Source of the DNA: JAWKXU01 sp964468045 | GTDB taxonomy: Bacteria > Pseudomonadota > Alphaproteobacteria > Sphingomonadales > Sphingomonadaceae | Length of the DNA stretch: 64,000 nt | Reading direction: 5' to 3' | NCBI GenBank assembly: GCA_964468045.1 | Contig: CAYXTO010000006.1 | Span: 62,001 to 126,000 of the forward strand | In this document: positions 33,117 to 42,089 of the stretch, piece by piece | Numbering within the stretch: position 1 is the first letter of the stretch | Layout of the letters: every line of letters starts with the position of its first letter | Made by a program: the position numbers and the translations under genes | The notes under the pieces: model-generated | Seen by the model: the letters and a program-made list of their open reading frames with translations, nothing else | The model's database searches: none | Told to the model about the DNA's origin: nothing

Positions 33117-33389
33117 ATGAGCACTCGAAAATGGTCCCATGACGTGACGGAGCATTCCGATGCGCTGGATCTCGAGGAAGGCGTGTTCAAGCTCGCCGAT
33201 CCCCGGAAGATCGCCGCCTCGCTCAAGCGTTCGGCGCTGCGCAGCAAGCGTCGCAAGGGTACGCCCCTGCAGTCGGCCATGGGCATGCTGAACTTCTACA
33301 TTAATCGGGCAGGCGAGAATCTTTCGAAGGAAAGGCGGGATACGCTGGAAAAGGCGAAGGAGGAATTGCGATCCTTGTTCAGTACCTAG
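33117..33389 (+). CDS. DUF3175 protein
   Basis: A 90-residue basic protein of the DUF3175 family. The family signature is nearly complete: MSTRKWSHDVTEHSDALDLE, GVFKLADPRKIAASLKRSA, RRKGTPLQSAMGMLNFYINR and ERRDTLEKAKEELRSLF. The start was placed at the second ATG because GGAG lies 9 bases before it and only 2 bases before the first. No reaction is known for the family. An EcfG-like promoter suggests stress induction. Confidence 0.85.
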   Translation: MSTRKWSHDVTEHSDALDLEEGVFKLADPRKIAASLKRSALRSKRRKGTPLQSAMGMLNFYINRAGENLSKERRDTLEKAKEELRSLFST

Positions 33390-33402
33390 CGCCGCGGACC
33401 TG

Positions 33403-34554
33403 CTAGCTTGCCGGAGCGGCCTGTTCGGCTTCGGGATAAGGCATGATCAGCTTCCCGTCCGGCGCGGCGGTGAATGTGGTCTGGGCGGGATAGGGAATGA
33501 TTATGCCCTCCTGCGCGAAACGCTTCATGATCGCCACCAGCAGGCGGTCCCGCAAGGGATGGGCGATCGACCAGTCGTTGCCGGGCACATCCACCAGCAG
33601 GGAGAAATCCAGCGAGCTGGCGCCGAACGCTTCGAAACCGGCGCGGGAAGGCTTCGCCCCCTCTGCTTCCACCAGTTCCTGCAAGATGGCGGGAATGCGG
33701 GCGAGCGTTTCGGGTGGGGTTTCATAGGCCACCCCGATGGTGAAGGGCAGGCGGATATGATCCCGCCCCGTGACATTGAGAATCTCCTTATCGAGCAGGT
33801 TCTTGTTCGCCACGATCATGAGTTCCCCGGTGTAGGTCCGGATGCGGGTGGATTTCAGCCCGATCGCTTCGATTGTCCCTGAATGGCCCTCGAAGCTGAT
33901 GGCGTCGCCCTTGCTGAAAGGCCGATCGAAAATGATGGCGAGAGCGGCAAACAAATCGGCGAAGATGCCCTGGGCCGCCAGGCCGATCGCGATGCCGCCA
34001 ACCCCCAGCCCCGCGACGAGGCCGGTGACATTCACACCCAGATTGTCGAGCAGGACAATGGCGGCAATCGCGAAGACGACCATGCTGACCAGCAGCCGGA
34101 TCAGACCCATCGCGTTGATGATGGTCTCGCCACGAAAATGCTCGCTCGAAGTGCGGTGCTCGATCGCGCCGAGGATGAGCTCGCGCGCCCAGATGGCTCC
34201 CTGCACCACCGCGGCGACCGTGAAGAGGAACATGATCAGCCGGTTCAGCGCGCTCGGGGTCTGGGCATAATTGTCAACCAGGCTGATCGCGACCATCAGA
34301 ATGAAGAAGCTGGTCGTCTTGGCGATGGTCCTGCCAAAGATCGTCAGCCATTCGCCGCCGCGCCCCGACTGGCACCAGCGCACGCCGAGACGGCGCAATC
34401 CATACAACAGCGCCACGATGGCCAGGGCCACAAGGCCGGCAATGAGAATCTGCAGCCAATGCGTACCCAGCCACGAGAGGGTGGACGACCACAGCTCTCT
34501 CACGTGAAGCCATGCGGAATTCATCGGATCAGTACGTTCCATGCCGGAAGCCAT
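33403..34554 (-). CDS. MscS-family mechanosensitive channel
   Basis: Inner-membrane channel of 383 residues. Four or more membrane segments lie in the first about 190 residues (IAGLVALAIVALLYGL, ILMVAISLVDNYA, LLVSMVVFAIAAIVLLDNLG and the pore-type helix GVGGIAIGLAAQGIFADLFAAL). The cytoplasmic vestibule follows with FEGHSGTIEAIGLKSTRIRT and RLPFTIGVAYETPPE. Such channels release solutes at hypo-osmotic shock. GGAGCAATGA precedes the ATG. It is divergent from the SDR gene across 367 bases. Confidence 0.92.
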   Translation of the reverse strand: MASGMERTDPMNSAWLHVRELWSSTLSWLGTHWLQILIAGLVALAIVALLYGLRRLGVRWCQSGRGGEWLTIFGRTIAKTTSFFILMVAISLVDNYAQTPSALNRLIMFLFTVAAVVQGAIWARELILGAIEHRTSSEHFRGETIINAMGLIRLLVSMVVFAIAAIVLLDNLGVNVTGLVAGLGVGGIAIGLAAQGIFADLFAALAIIFDRPFSKGDAISFEGHSGTIEAIGLKSTRIRTYTGELMIVANKNLLDKEILNVTGRDHIRLPFTIGVAYETPPETLARIPAILQELVEAEGAKPSRAGFEAFGASSLDFSLLVDVPGNDWSIAHPLRDRLLVAIMKRFAQEGIIIPYPAQTTFTAAPDGKLIMPYPEAEQAAPAS

Positions 34555-34921
34555 TCATTGCTCCAAAGTTGCACCAGCGGCCGTTCGGGATATTTCCGGC
34601 GGTTGACTAGCTTGAATCGGGTTTTCCGGTCCATCGTTATCGGGTCCGGCGGGAGGACCAGACATTCCTGACCTGGATCGGCAACTCTTCCGTTCAAGCA
34701 TCTCATCCTTGCGCGCGACCAGATTGTGCCTGGATCCTATGGCATTGGGCAAGCACGCCTTTTGCCGGGCATTTCCTCCCCTTGCACAGGATGCCTGATC
34801 TCCTCGATCGTTCCAGCGAGTAATTCGCAACAAGGTCCGGAGCAGACGGACATCGCAAGCCTGGCAGGATCGGAAGGAACCTTTTGGCCGGGCGCCCCTT
34901 CTCCTCCCAGAGGAGAGACCG
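34555..34921. other. Divergent gap between the MscS and SDR genes
   Basis: 367 bases without a supported gene. It contains one EcfG-like site for the rightward SDR gene (34876-34900) and the ribosome-binding sites of both flanking genes. No terminator or RNA gene was seen. Confidence 0.5.
34876..34900 (+). promoter_or_regulatory. Possible EcfG promoter
   Basis: GGAAC, 16 bases, CCTT, ending 21 bases before the SDR start. One mismatch in the -10 box. Confidence 0.4.
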
Positions 34922-35689
34922 ATGACAGAACCACAGCAGGACCCCGGCGATGCCCATACCAGCTATCCCTCGTTGCAGGGACGCCGGGCCATTGTGACAG
35001 GAGGAACGACCGGCATCGGCCGGGCAATCGCCGTGCTGCTTGCCAGCGAGGGCGCCCGGGTATTCATCTGCGGACGAGACCGGCAACACCTCGCCGACGC
35101 GCTGGAGCGGATCTCGCAAGTAGGCGAAGGCGGCGGGATCGACGTCGATCTCGCCGAGCCCGAAGGCCTGCAAAGGTTCTTCGATGCCGCGGACGCATAT
35201 CTGGGCGGGCTCGATATCGCGATCGTCAATGCCGCCATTCCCGCCGAGGCCCTGGCCGACGCGCGGCGCAAGGAAGCCGCCTATCAGATCGCCGTCGATT
35301 TCACTGCCTATCTGATGACCACGCAGCACGCCGTACGGAGGATGAAGGAAGGATCCGATATCGTGCTGATCGGCTCGATGAGCGCGGTTTCAAAAGGTCC
35401 GGGGTCGTCGATATATGTCGCGGCCAAGGCGGGCATCGAGGGGTTCGCTCCGTCATTGCGGAAGGAGCTTGCCGAGAAGGACATCAAGGTAGGCCTCATC
35501 GAGCCTGGCTTCACCGGCGCCGATTTCCAGTATCCCGACTTCTCCGCCGATGAGCAGCGCGAGCTCATCAAGCAGCACAGGATGCTGCGGGCGGAAGACA
35601 TCGCCGTCGCCGTCCACTACATGCTGCGACAACCGCGCCGCTGCGCGGTGTCGCATATGCGGGTGGAAACCCGGTTGGACCATCCATGA
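34922..35689 (+). CDS. SDR-family oxidoreductase upstream of the GH130-like gene
   Basis: A 255-residue short-chain dehydrogenase. The cofactor motif AIVTGGTTGIGRAIAVLLA (about 23-41), INAG equivalent VNAAI (near 102), catalytic Ser in VLIGSMSAVS and the Tyr-Lys pair in SSIYVAAKAGIEGF (near 163) are present. GAGGAGAGACCG precedes the ATG. Its stop overlaps the start of the GH130-like gene (ATGA), so the two are one operon; a sugar-related substrate is possible but only inferred. Confidence 0.88.
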   Translation: MTEPQQDPGDAHTSYPSLQGRRAIVTGGTTGIGRAIAVLLASEGARVFICGRDRQHLADALERISQVGEGGGIDVDLAEPEGLQRFFDAADAYLGGLDIAIVNAAIPAEALADARRKEAAYQIAVDFTAYLMTTQHAVRRMKEGSDIVLIGSMSAVSKGPGSSIYVAAKAGIEGFAPSLRKELAEKDIKVGLIEPGFTGADFQYPDFSADEQRELIKQHRMLRAEDIAVAVHYMLRQPRRCAVSHMRVETRLDHP

Positions 35690-36828
35690 CCCGCTTCGAG
35701 ATCGACCGGCTCGTTGTCACGCCGCAGATGATCGATCTGACCCGGTCGCCGCTGGCGGGCCAGTTCGATGCCCCGACCTTTGTCCTGGGGGCGTTCAATC
35801 CCGGCATGACCCGGCTGCCCAACGGCAATTTGCTGCTGATGGCCCGGGTCGCCGAAGCTCTGCGCGATCCGATTTTCGATGATCACGTGCATGCCATTCG
35901 CTGGGACGAGGGCGGCTATGTCCTGGATGGGTGGCCGCTCGTGCTGGCCGACACCGCCGATCCGCGCAAATTCACCCTGCACGGCGGAGGGTGGCGCGTG
36001 ATGGCCCTGACATCTCTTTCCTGGCTGCTTCCCGTCGAATTGTCTCCCGACGGCCTTCAGGTTGAAGCGATCCATTACGAGAGGGCAATTGCGCCCGTCG
36101 GCAGCTGGCAATGCTACGGGATCGAGGATGCCCGGATCAGCAGGGTCGGCGATCGGTACTGGATGACGACGTGCTCGGTCAGTCCGGAACGGCATTCGAC
36201 GACGCTCTATAGTTCGCACGATGCGCTGGACTGGAATTTCGAGGGCGTGGTGCTGGATCATCAGAACAAGGATATGCTGATTTTCGAGGGATTGATCGAC
36301 GGCAGGTACTGGGCGCAGACCCGCCCCTTGGGCGACCTGTATTTCGCCTATCCGCCCGACAGCGACTGGCGGGCGGGCCCATCCATCAATCTCGCGACTT
36401 CGCCGGACTGCCTGCATTGGAAGCCATACCTTTCCCCCGGTTTGCGGCCGCGCGCCGGAACGGTCGCGACCGCGCGAATGGGTGGAGGCACGCCTCCCGT
36501 GTTGACGGAGATCGACGGACAACGGGGCTGGCTCACCCTGTGGCATGGAGTCGAGCCGAAGGAGATCGTCGGGATTTATCGGACGTACTGGTCGCTGCTC
36601 GATCCCCACGATCCCAGCGTGACGCTTCATACCGGGTCCGAACCGCTGCTGGAGGCCAATGCGGACCTTACCGCGGCTCTGGCAGACCAGATGTATCTGA
36701 CGGACGTGGTGTTCTCCACCGGCCTCGTGGAGGAGGAAGACCATTTCATCGTCGCTTCGGGGGAAGCCGACCTTGCTTGCCGCATTACTCATATCCCCAG
36801 GTCGAAATTCCGCATGATCGCCAGCTGA
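35686..36828 (+). CDS. GH130-like glycosidase / mannoside phosphorylase
   Basis: A 380-residue protein with a five-bladed beta-propeller pattern like GH130 enzymes, which phosphorolyse or hydrolyse beta-mannosides. Visible family features are FNPGMTRLPNGNLLLMARVA (about 37-56), the YGIEDARIS motif near residue 145 that holds the usual catalytic aspartate, and GGGTPPVLTEIDGQRGWLTLWHG near 265. No signal peptide, so it is cytoplasmic. Substrate specificity cannot be told. The start overlaps the SDR stop by four bases. Confidence 0.8.
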   Translation: MTRFEIDRLVVTPQMIDLTRSPLAGQFDAPTFVLGAFNPGMTRLPNGNLLLMARVAEALRDPIFDDHVHAIRWDEGGYVLDGWPLVLADTADPRKFTLHGGGWRVMALTSLSWLLPVELSPDGLQVEAIHYERAIAPVGSWQCYGIEDARISRVGDRYWMTTCSVSPERHSTTLYSSHDALDWNFEGVVLDHQNKDMLIFEGLIDGRYWAQTRPLGDLYFAYPPDSDWRAGPSINLATSPDCLHWKPYLSPGLRPRAGTVATARMGGGTPPVLTEIDGQRGWLTLWHGVEPKEIVGIYRTYWSLLDPHDPSVTLHTGSEPLLEANADLTAALADQMYLTDVVFSTGLVEEEDHFIVASGEADLACRITHIPRSKFRMIAS

Positions 36829-36946
36829 GCAACCACCTGCTCTCCGGGCCGCCAGAGCGCCTTTGCGCCCCTTCTGCTCCAGCGAGCACGCCATGATCCG
36901 CTTTGACGCTTGCGATAGCGGGGAATCAGGCCCACACTTCCCCGGC

Positions 36947-36971
36947 GGAACCGGGCAAGCCCCCTGTCGTT
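36947..36971 (+). promoter_or_regulatory. EcfG promoter, exact consensus
   Basis: GGAAC, 16 bases, CGTT: a perfect match to the alphaproteobacterial general-stress-response promoter, 51 bases before the DUF6766 gene. Confidence 0.68.
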
Positions 36972-37022
36972 TTCCCAACGCGATCCCTCAGCGATCGCAA
37001 ATGGCTTCCCAGGGAAACAAAG

Positions 37023-37469
37023 ATGGCCGCTAAGCAAGAGCATCGTGCCGCAAGGTTCGGCCTACTCGGCAAATATGCCTATGGCTGGCTTACCCTTGCA
37101 TTCTTTTTGGTCTCTCTCCTGCTGCATTGGTATTTTGGCTGGAGTTCCTTCGTTGACGAAGCGCAGGAGCACGGGCAACTGCCCACCACCAGCGAATATA
37201 TTACCCAGATGATGCGGGACACCTTCGAGAACTGGCAATCCGAATTTCTGCAACTGCTCTGGCAAGTCGTGGGCCTTACTTACTTTCTGTACCTGGGATC
37301 TCCCAGCTCGAAAGAAGGCGATGATCGCATGGAAGCGAAGATCGACGCGATGATCCGCCTGCAGGCGGGCGAGCGCGGGGAAGAGATCCTGAAGACGATC
37401 GATCAACGTTATCTCCGGGCGGAAAAGCCTACCCGTCCCGAGGCGTCCGATGGCGAACCCGCCGCCTGA
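37023..37469 (+). CDS. DUF6766-type membrane protein
   Basis: A 148-residue protein with two membrane segments (GWLTLAFFLVSLLLHWYFGW, about 21-40, and LLWQVVGLTYFLYLG, about 78-92) and a charged C-terminal cytoplasmic part (EAKIDAMIRLQAGERGEEIL). This matches the small DUF6766 family, whose function is unknown. AGGGAAACAAAG precedes the ATG. Its 3' end overlaps the 732-residue gene by 20 bases, so the two are probably co-expressed from the perfect EcfG promoter. Confidence 0.75.
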   Translation: MAAKQEHRAARFGLLGKYAYGWLTLAFFLVSLLLHWYFGWSSFVDEAQEHGQLPTTSEYITQMMRDTFENWQSEFLQLLWQVVGLTYFLYLGSPSSKEGDDRMEAKIDAMIRLQAGERGEEILKTIDQRYLRAEKPTRPEASDGEPAA

Positions 37470-39648
37470 AATGCAGGGGACCAGCGTCGAAGCCATCGAA
37501 GCTCGTGAAGCGTTTTCTCGCGGTGACATCTTGATGGAAGGCTGCCAGCATGGCGGGCTGGACATAGACCTGCGCGCATTCCGGAAGGACATATGGCTGT
37601 CCTTTCGACGCAATCGCAGCGGAGGGGTCGCTCTGCGGACCCCGTTGCTGGCCGACCGATCCGAATGCCGCTTACGCAAAGGCACCGACGGAACGATCCT
37701 GAACTGGGAAGCGGTCAACGAGGCCGGGCGCCTGATCGGCGAGTTGCAGGGCGATCAAACCGGCTTGGAGAATTTCTCTTACCGAGTGACATTCACGCCA
37801 TCGCTCGACCTCCATATTCCCTATTTCCCCAGGGATCTGATAGTCTTCGGCCGTTATGGCAATCCCTGCAACAGCGCAGGCACGATCGAGGCCTGCCAGC
37901 GCAGGCTCAACACCGGCCTGTGCTATCTGAAGCTGATGAAGCCGGCGATCGGCAAGCTGCTCTACGTCCAAAATCTTACCGCGCTGAACGATTATTTCGG
38001 AGCGACGGGCACGAAGCCGGAGAATGCGGTGGGGGGCGAATGGCCCGTTCTCGGCTATCTTCCTCCTACCCGTCCGAATGAACCCACCCAGACGCTTCCA
38101 GCCGGCAAGTCCATTGTCATCTATGATACGAGGCTGGTGTTTCGCCATAAACCCGAGGAAGAGGAAACGGAAAGCGCCTGGCAATTCCTGGACATGCTGG
38201 GAGCGATCTATCGAAATCTCGATAAGCCGGAGACCCAACGCAGAGACTGGGTCGACCGTTCACGCCAGACCCTTCGGGATCTCAAGGCGTCGCCGAAAGC
38301 ACGGGTGCGCCATCACGGCGAGACGTATTTTCGCCCCTATACCGCCGCGGAAAACCCGGACTCCATGGTGGAGCTTTCGCTGCTTTCCGCCATTCACGAC
38401 TGGGGCGAATGGGAAGGAAAGAAAGAACCGCTTGAAGCCCGGGCCTTGCGAGGTCTTGAGAAGTTCTATGACCCCGAGCTCAAGGCCCTTCGACGCTATC
38501 TTCCCGATGCAAGCGCGGGAAAGAACCCGGATACGGTCGATAGCTGGTATCTGTACCACCCGCTTCTCAATCTCTCCAACTTGGCCCTGGCTGGAAATGA
38601 AAGAGCCAAAGGCCTTTTTCTCCGCTCTGTCGATTACGGCATCCGGGCCGCGCAACACTTCAATTACAAGTGGCCGATCGAATATGATATCAAGGACTTC
38701 TCGATCATCACCCCGGTGACGCCAGCCGATCGCCGCGGGCAAACGGATGTGGGCGGCGTGTATGCCTGGGTCATGCTGCAGGCCTTCGAGCTCACTCTGG
38801 ACAGCCGGTTCATCGATGAAGCCAGGAACGCTCTCGATGCAGGAAGGGGCATGCGTTTCGACCTGAACTATCAGGCAAACCTCACCGCCTGGGGCGCGGC
38901 CGCCTGCATCCGCCTGTGGCGCATCACGAACCGGAAAACCTATCTGGGATTGAGCTACGTCTATCTCGCGAGCTTCTTCCACAACGCGCAAATCTGGGAG
39001 AGCGAGATCGGCCATGCCCGTCACTATTCGAACTTTCTCAGCGTCACCTGCCTGCAGGACGCGCCCTATACGGCGCTGTATGAATGTTTCGATTCCTATG
39101 CCGCCTTCGAAAGATTTCTAGATCTAGGCGGTCCCGACCTGATTCCGGCCGCAAAGATGCTGGTGACCGAATATTGCCGCTACGCGCTGGATCGTGCCTG
39201 GTACTATTATCCCGATGCCTTGCCCGCCGATGCGTTGGCAGATGACGTCCGCAATGGTGAAATCGATCCGAAGCTCTCTTTCCCTCTCGAGGATCTTTAT
39301 CCCGATGGACAGCCTGCGGGCCAGGTGGGGCAGGAGATTTATGGCGCCGGTGCCGCGATGATATTTGCCACGCGCGCCTATCATCCTGTCAGGGATGCCC
39401 CCTTTGTCATATTCTGCGATCATTTCCTGCGAGCAGGAACTCGTCTCGATGGCAATGTGGTGAGCATAAAGATCGACGGCGAAGCGACGCATCTCGCTGA
39501 ACTCGCCTTTTTGCGGAAGGGTCGAAACCCCTTGCCCGAGTTCACGGTAAGAACGCTGAGCGATCAGATCATGAAACCTTACCGATCCACTGCGGAACAG
39601 GTCTGCTACAAGGTGCCGGCTTCCGGCCTGGTGCTCTCCTGGGAGTGA
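37450..39648 (+). CDS. 732-residue protein of unknown function, six-hairpin-glycosidase-like
   Basis: I cannot assign a family firmly. There is no signal peptide or membrane segment. The first about 240 residues look beta-rich (DLHIPYFPRDLIVFGRYGNP); from about 290 to 660 helices rich in Tyr/Trp/Asn recur (SWYLYHPLLNLSNLALAGNE, DVGGVYAWVMLQAFELTLD, ALDRAWYYYPDALPADALAD), consistent with an alpha/alpha-toroid such as six-hairpin glycosidases. The start overlaps the DUF6766 gene by 20 bases. Neighbouring GH130-like and SDR genes suggest a carbohydrate role, which is inference only. Confidence 0.75.
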   Translation: MANPPPEMQGTSVEAIEAREAFSRGDILMEGCQHGGLDIDLRAFRKDIWLSFRRNRSGGVALRTPLLADRSECRLRKGTDGTILNWEAVNEAGRLIGELQGDQTGLENFSYRVTFTPSLDLHIPYFPRDLIVFGRYGNPCNSAGTIEACQRRLNTGLCYLKLMKPAIGKLLYVQNLTALNDYFGATGTKPENAVGGEWPVLGYLPPTRPNEPTQTLPAGKSIVIYDTRLVFRHKPEEEETESAWQFLDMLGAIYRNLDKPETQRRDWVDRSRQTLRDLKASPKARVRHHGETYFRPYTAAENPDSMVELSLLSAIHDWGEWEGKKEPLEARALRGLEKFYDPELKALRRYLPDASAGKNPDTVDSWYLYHPLLNLSNLALAGNERAKGLFLRSVDYGIRAAQHFNYKWPIEYDIKDFSIITPVTPADRRGQTDVGGVYAWVMLQAFELTLDSRFIDEARNALDAGRGMRFDLNYQANLTAWGAAACIRLWRITNRKTYLGLSYVYLASFFHNAQIWESEIGHARHYSNFLSVTCLQDAPYTALYECFDSYAAFERFLDLGGPDLIPAAKMLVTEYCRYALDRAWYYYPDALPADALADDVRNGEIDPKLSFPLEDLYPDGQPAGQVGQEIYGAGAAMIFATRAYHPVRDAPFVIFCDHFLRAGTRLDGNVVSIKIDGEATHLAELAFLRKGRNPLPEFTVRTLSDQIMKPYRSTAEQVCYKVPASGLVLSWE

Positions 39649-39704
39649 GAAATCCCTCTCCGGCTACGATAAATGAAGGACTTCGGGAACCTCGCTGGCG
39701 CGAA

Positions 39705-39992
39705 CTACCTGTCCGACACGCCCGGGTCACCGGCTGACTTCATGCCCTCGGAGCCCGTCCCGGGGATACCGCCGCTCACGGTCGCGCCCGCCCTGGGTCC
39801 AGCGGAAGTGGACGTGGAGGCTGGTTCCGGCACCGCATCTGCTTCTGCATCTGTTTCCGCAGGAGTCGCCGCGTCGCTTTCATAGGAACCCCCGCCTTCG
39901 AGCCTGTCCCCCAGTTGGTCATCGCGGTCCGCATCGCACGCCGCGAGAAACGTCATGGTCGCGGCCAAACCCAGAAACGATATCAGCTTCAT
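39705..39992 (-). CDS. Small lipoprotein, 95 residues
   Basis: MKLISFLGLAATMTFLAAC is a lipoprotein signal peptide with an LAAC lipobox. The mature part is acidic and Ala/Glu/Asp/Ser/Thr-rich (low complexity, about residues 40-70) and ends in a Gly-rich stretch. No family recognised. AAGGACAGAGAT precedes the ATG. A weak EcfG-like site (GGATC-N17-CGTT, ending at 40017) lies 24 bases upstream. Confidence 0.65.
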   Translation of the reverse strand: MKLISFLGLAATMTFLAACDADRDDQLGDRLEGGGSYESDAATPAETDAEADAVPEPASTSTSAGPRAGATVSGGIPGTGSEGMKSAGDPGVSDR

Positions 39993-40172
39993 ATCTCTGT
40001 CCTTATCCTGATCGATAACGCGAGACCGGGCATATTCGATCCCTCGGCCGCTCCATTTGCCGCACGCTAGCCACGCCATCACCGATGACTGATGAGTCAG
40101 GCTGCTGGTTGTCCTGGCCAGTTCCCTCGAACCCGATTGAGGCACGGGACGTCTCACCATGGGGTCGGCAGC

Positions 40173-40197
40173 GGAACTGTCGATCTTTCCGCCTCTT
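40173..40197 (+). promoter_or_regulatory. Possible EcfG promoter, weak -10
   Basis: GGAAC, 16 bases, TCTT, 25 bases before the 71-residue protein gene. The -35 box is exact; the -10 box has two mismatches. Confidence 0.3.
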
Positions 40198-40222
40198 CCA
40201 TTCACATGGCTGGAGGTCCGAA

Positions 40223-40438
40223 ATGGCAAGAGATGCTGAGAATGACAAGCAACGCAGCGTGGACGCGGAGGGAGCCCCTTCGCAACAGGGCGCTTCGGGC
40301 GGCAATTTGGCCCGGAAAATCGGACAGCGCGATGAGATGAAAAGCGCCAAGAGAGGGGATTCCATTTCCACTACGGTTGACGGCCGGGACAAGCCCGATG
40401 GCAGCGATCGGCCGACTCCACCGGAAATCCGGGAATAG
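40223..40438 (+). CDS. Small hydrophilic protein, 71 residues
   Basis: Not recognised. The sequence is polar (MARDAENDKQRSVDAEGAPS, then QRDEMKSAKRGDSIST) with no hydrophobic segment; the end is Pro-rich (DRPTPPEIRE). GGAGGTCCGAA is a strong ribosome-binding site. It belongs with the small polar proteins at 24045, 26886 and 32621 and may be stress-induced. Confidence 0.7.
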   Translation: MARDAENDKQRSVDAEGAPSQQGASGGNLARKIGQRDEMKSAKRGDSISTTVDGRDKPDGSDRPTPPEIRE

Positions 40439-40508
40439 GCGCTTGATGAACGCCGATGGCAGCCTTGGCTTCCCCCCGCAAAGAAGGTTTATCATATGGA
40501 GAATAGCA

Positions 40509-41017
40509 ATGCAGATTCCTCATGATGCGCTGGTCGTGGTCGCGGATGGACGCAAAATGCTGCTGCTCAGGAATGAGGGAGATGCCCGGCGGATCAATTT
40601 GCAGGTGGAGCGCAAGGCGATTCACGAGAGCCCGAAGGATGGTGAGCAAAAGTCGGATGCGGCCGGAAGAGCCTCCTCCACCCAATCGGGACCCGGGCCC
40701 CGGCTATCGCCCAGGGCGGTTCGATGCATGCCCAGGGGCAGGGCGCGCAATTTGCGCCCTCCCGCGGCAGCATGGAGGAGACGGATTACCATCAGCTCGA
40801 AGAAGACAGATTCGCCTCGGAAGTGGCCGAGATCTTGAAGAAGGGCGCGCTGGCCAACGCCTTCGACAAGATCATCGTCGCCGCACCGGCGCGCACTCTG
40901 GGCGAACTTCGGAAGCGCTACCACAAGGAAGTGACAGCGCGACTGGTCGGAGAGATCGACAAGGACCTTACTGGTCATCCCGTTCCGATGATCGAGAAGG
41001 TATTGCTCAATGCCTAG
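40509..41017 (+). pseudogene. Frameshifted BaeRF / host-attachment-family gene
   Basis: The start at 40509 opens with the family N-terminus MQIPHDALVVVADGRKMLLL and runs through KDGEQKSDAAGRASS, then loses similarity in that frame. The family C-terminus resumes in a frame shifted by one base: YHQLEEDRFASEVAEILKKG, then TLGELRKRYHKEVTARLVGE and KDLTGHPVPMIEK, ending at 41017. The break lies between about 40660 and 40760. BaeRF-type proteins have an eRF1-like fold; the name 'host attachment' is historical. A single-base deletion or sequencing error would explain it. No clear slippery site was found. Confidence 0.7.
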
Positions 41018-41031
41018 AGGCAACCGTACCC

Positions 41032-42081
41032 TCACTCGTCCGACGTGAAGGCCAGCAAGCTCGCGCCGAATCCGAACAGGACGATGACCAGCGCGGAATC
41101 CACGCCCATCTTGAAGATGGTGCGATTGCGATGTTCCAGCAACCCGACGACGAAAACGCCGATCAGCACAGCCCCCAGCAAGGCGGAAATCACTTCGAAC
41201 AGGCCGAGCATGTTCAACAACGGCTCGCCCGGCAGGATCAGGTCACCCAGCGGCAGCAGCGACAGATTGATGAAATTCGTACCCAAGGCCTGACCGAATG
41301 CCATTTCGGGGCGGCCGAGCCGGAGCGCGGGAAGGATCGTGACCAGCTCAGGCAGGGACGTGGCGGTTCCAATAAGGGCGAAGCCGACCACCGCGCTGGT
41401 CAGGCCCGCCTGTTCGGCGATGGCATCTCCGGTCTGTGACAGGGAATAGCCCGCCGCGAATACGAGACTTCCGTAAAAAGCGGTCCGCAGCCAGAGGGCT
41501 GACAATGCGGGTGTCTTTGCTGCTTTAGCCTTCGACGCATTGTCTTGCGACGCGCCCTCACCCGCGACTTTCCAGGGCGAGCGCTCGTCATGGCCGGTTG
41601 CGATCCAGAAGAACAAGATGGCCCCCAGACCGATCAGCGCACTGCCGATGCCGAGAGGGCCGATCAGGACATCGTCGATCAGGATGGCCATGGCGATCAT
41701 AACCAGCAGGATCATGCACAGGGCAGCCATCATCATCGTGGATGGCTGGGCGACGATCGAGGTAACCGCCTTTCGCCCCACGAACGCATCGGCGATCGCC
41801 AGCAGCAGGATGTTGATGGCCGCCGATCCCAGCAGATTGTTGACCGCCAGGGCCGGATTGCCGAGCGAGGTGGCGGTGATCACATTCGCCAGTTCCGGCA
41901 GGGAAGTGATCCCGGCCAGGAAAAGCATGCCGACAAAGGCATGGCCCATGCCCGTCTTGTCCGCGATCTGGTCGAGGATGTGCGTAAGCGGCCGGCCCGC
42001 GAACCAGATGACACCGGCCGCAAGGACAAATATCGATCCATTGACCCAGAGCGGGTAGGAGCCGGCGTCAGCGAAAGGCAT
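41032..42081 (-). CDS. Calcium/cation antiporter (CaCA family)
   Basis: Inner-membrane exchanger of 349 residues with about ten membrane segments. The two inverted alpha-repeats are clear: GITSLPELANVITATSLGNP (near residue 57) and GTATSLPELVTILPALRLG (near 235). The loop between halves is charged (about 165-195). It probably exchanges Na+ or H+ for Ca2+ or a similar ion. A perfect EcfG promoter ends 8 bases before the ATG, so the mRNA is likely leaderless or nearly so. It converges with the frameshifted BaeRF gene. Confidence 0.9.
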   Translation of the reverse strand: MPFADAGSYPLWVNGSIFVLAAGVIWFAGRPLTHILDQIADKTGMGHAFVGMLFLAGITSLPELANVITATSLGNPALAVNNLLGSAAINILLLAIADAFVGRKAVTSIVAQPSTMMMAALCMILLVMIAMAILIDDVLIGPLGIGSALIGLGAILFFWIATGHDERSPWKVAGEGASQDNASKAKAAKTPALSALWLRTAFYGSLVFAAGYSLSQTGDAIAEQAGLTSAVVGFALIGTATSLPELVTILPALRLGRPEMAFGQALGTNFINLSLLPLGDLILPGEPLLNMLGLFEVISALLGAVLIGVFVVGLLEHRNRTIFKMGVDSALVIVLFGFGASLLAFTSDE

Positions 42082-42089
42082 GGCTTGCT

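Noticed and set aside
34790..34814. Minus-strand GGAAC-N16-CATC as an EcfG site for the MscS gene
   Set aside because: Two mismatches in the -10 box and more than 230 bases from the gene start; chance match more likely.
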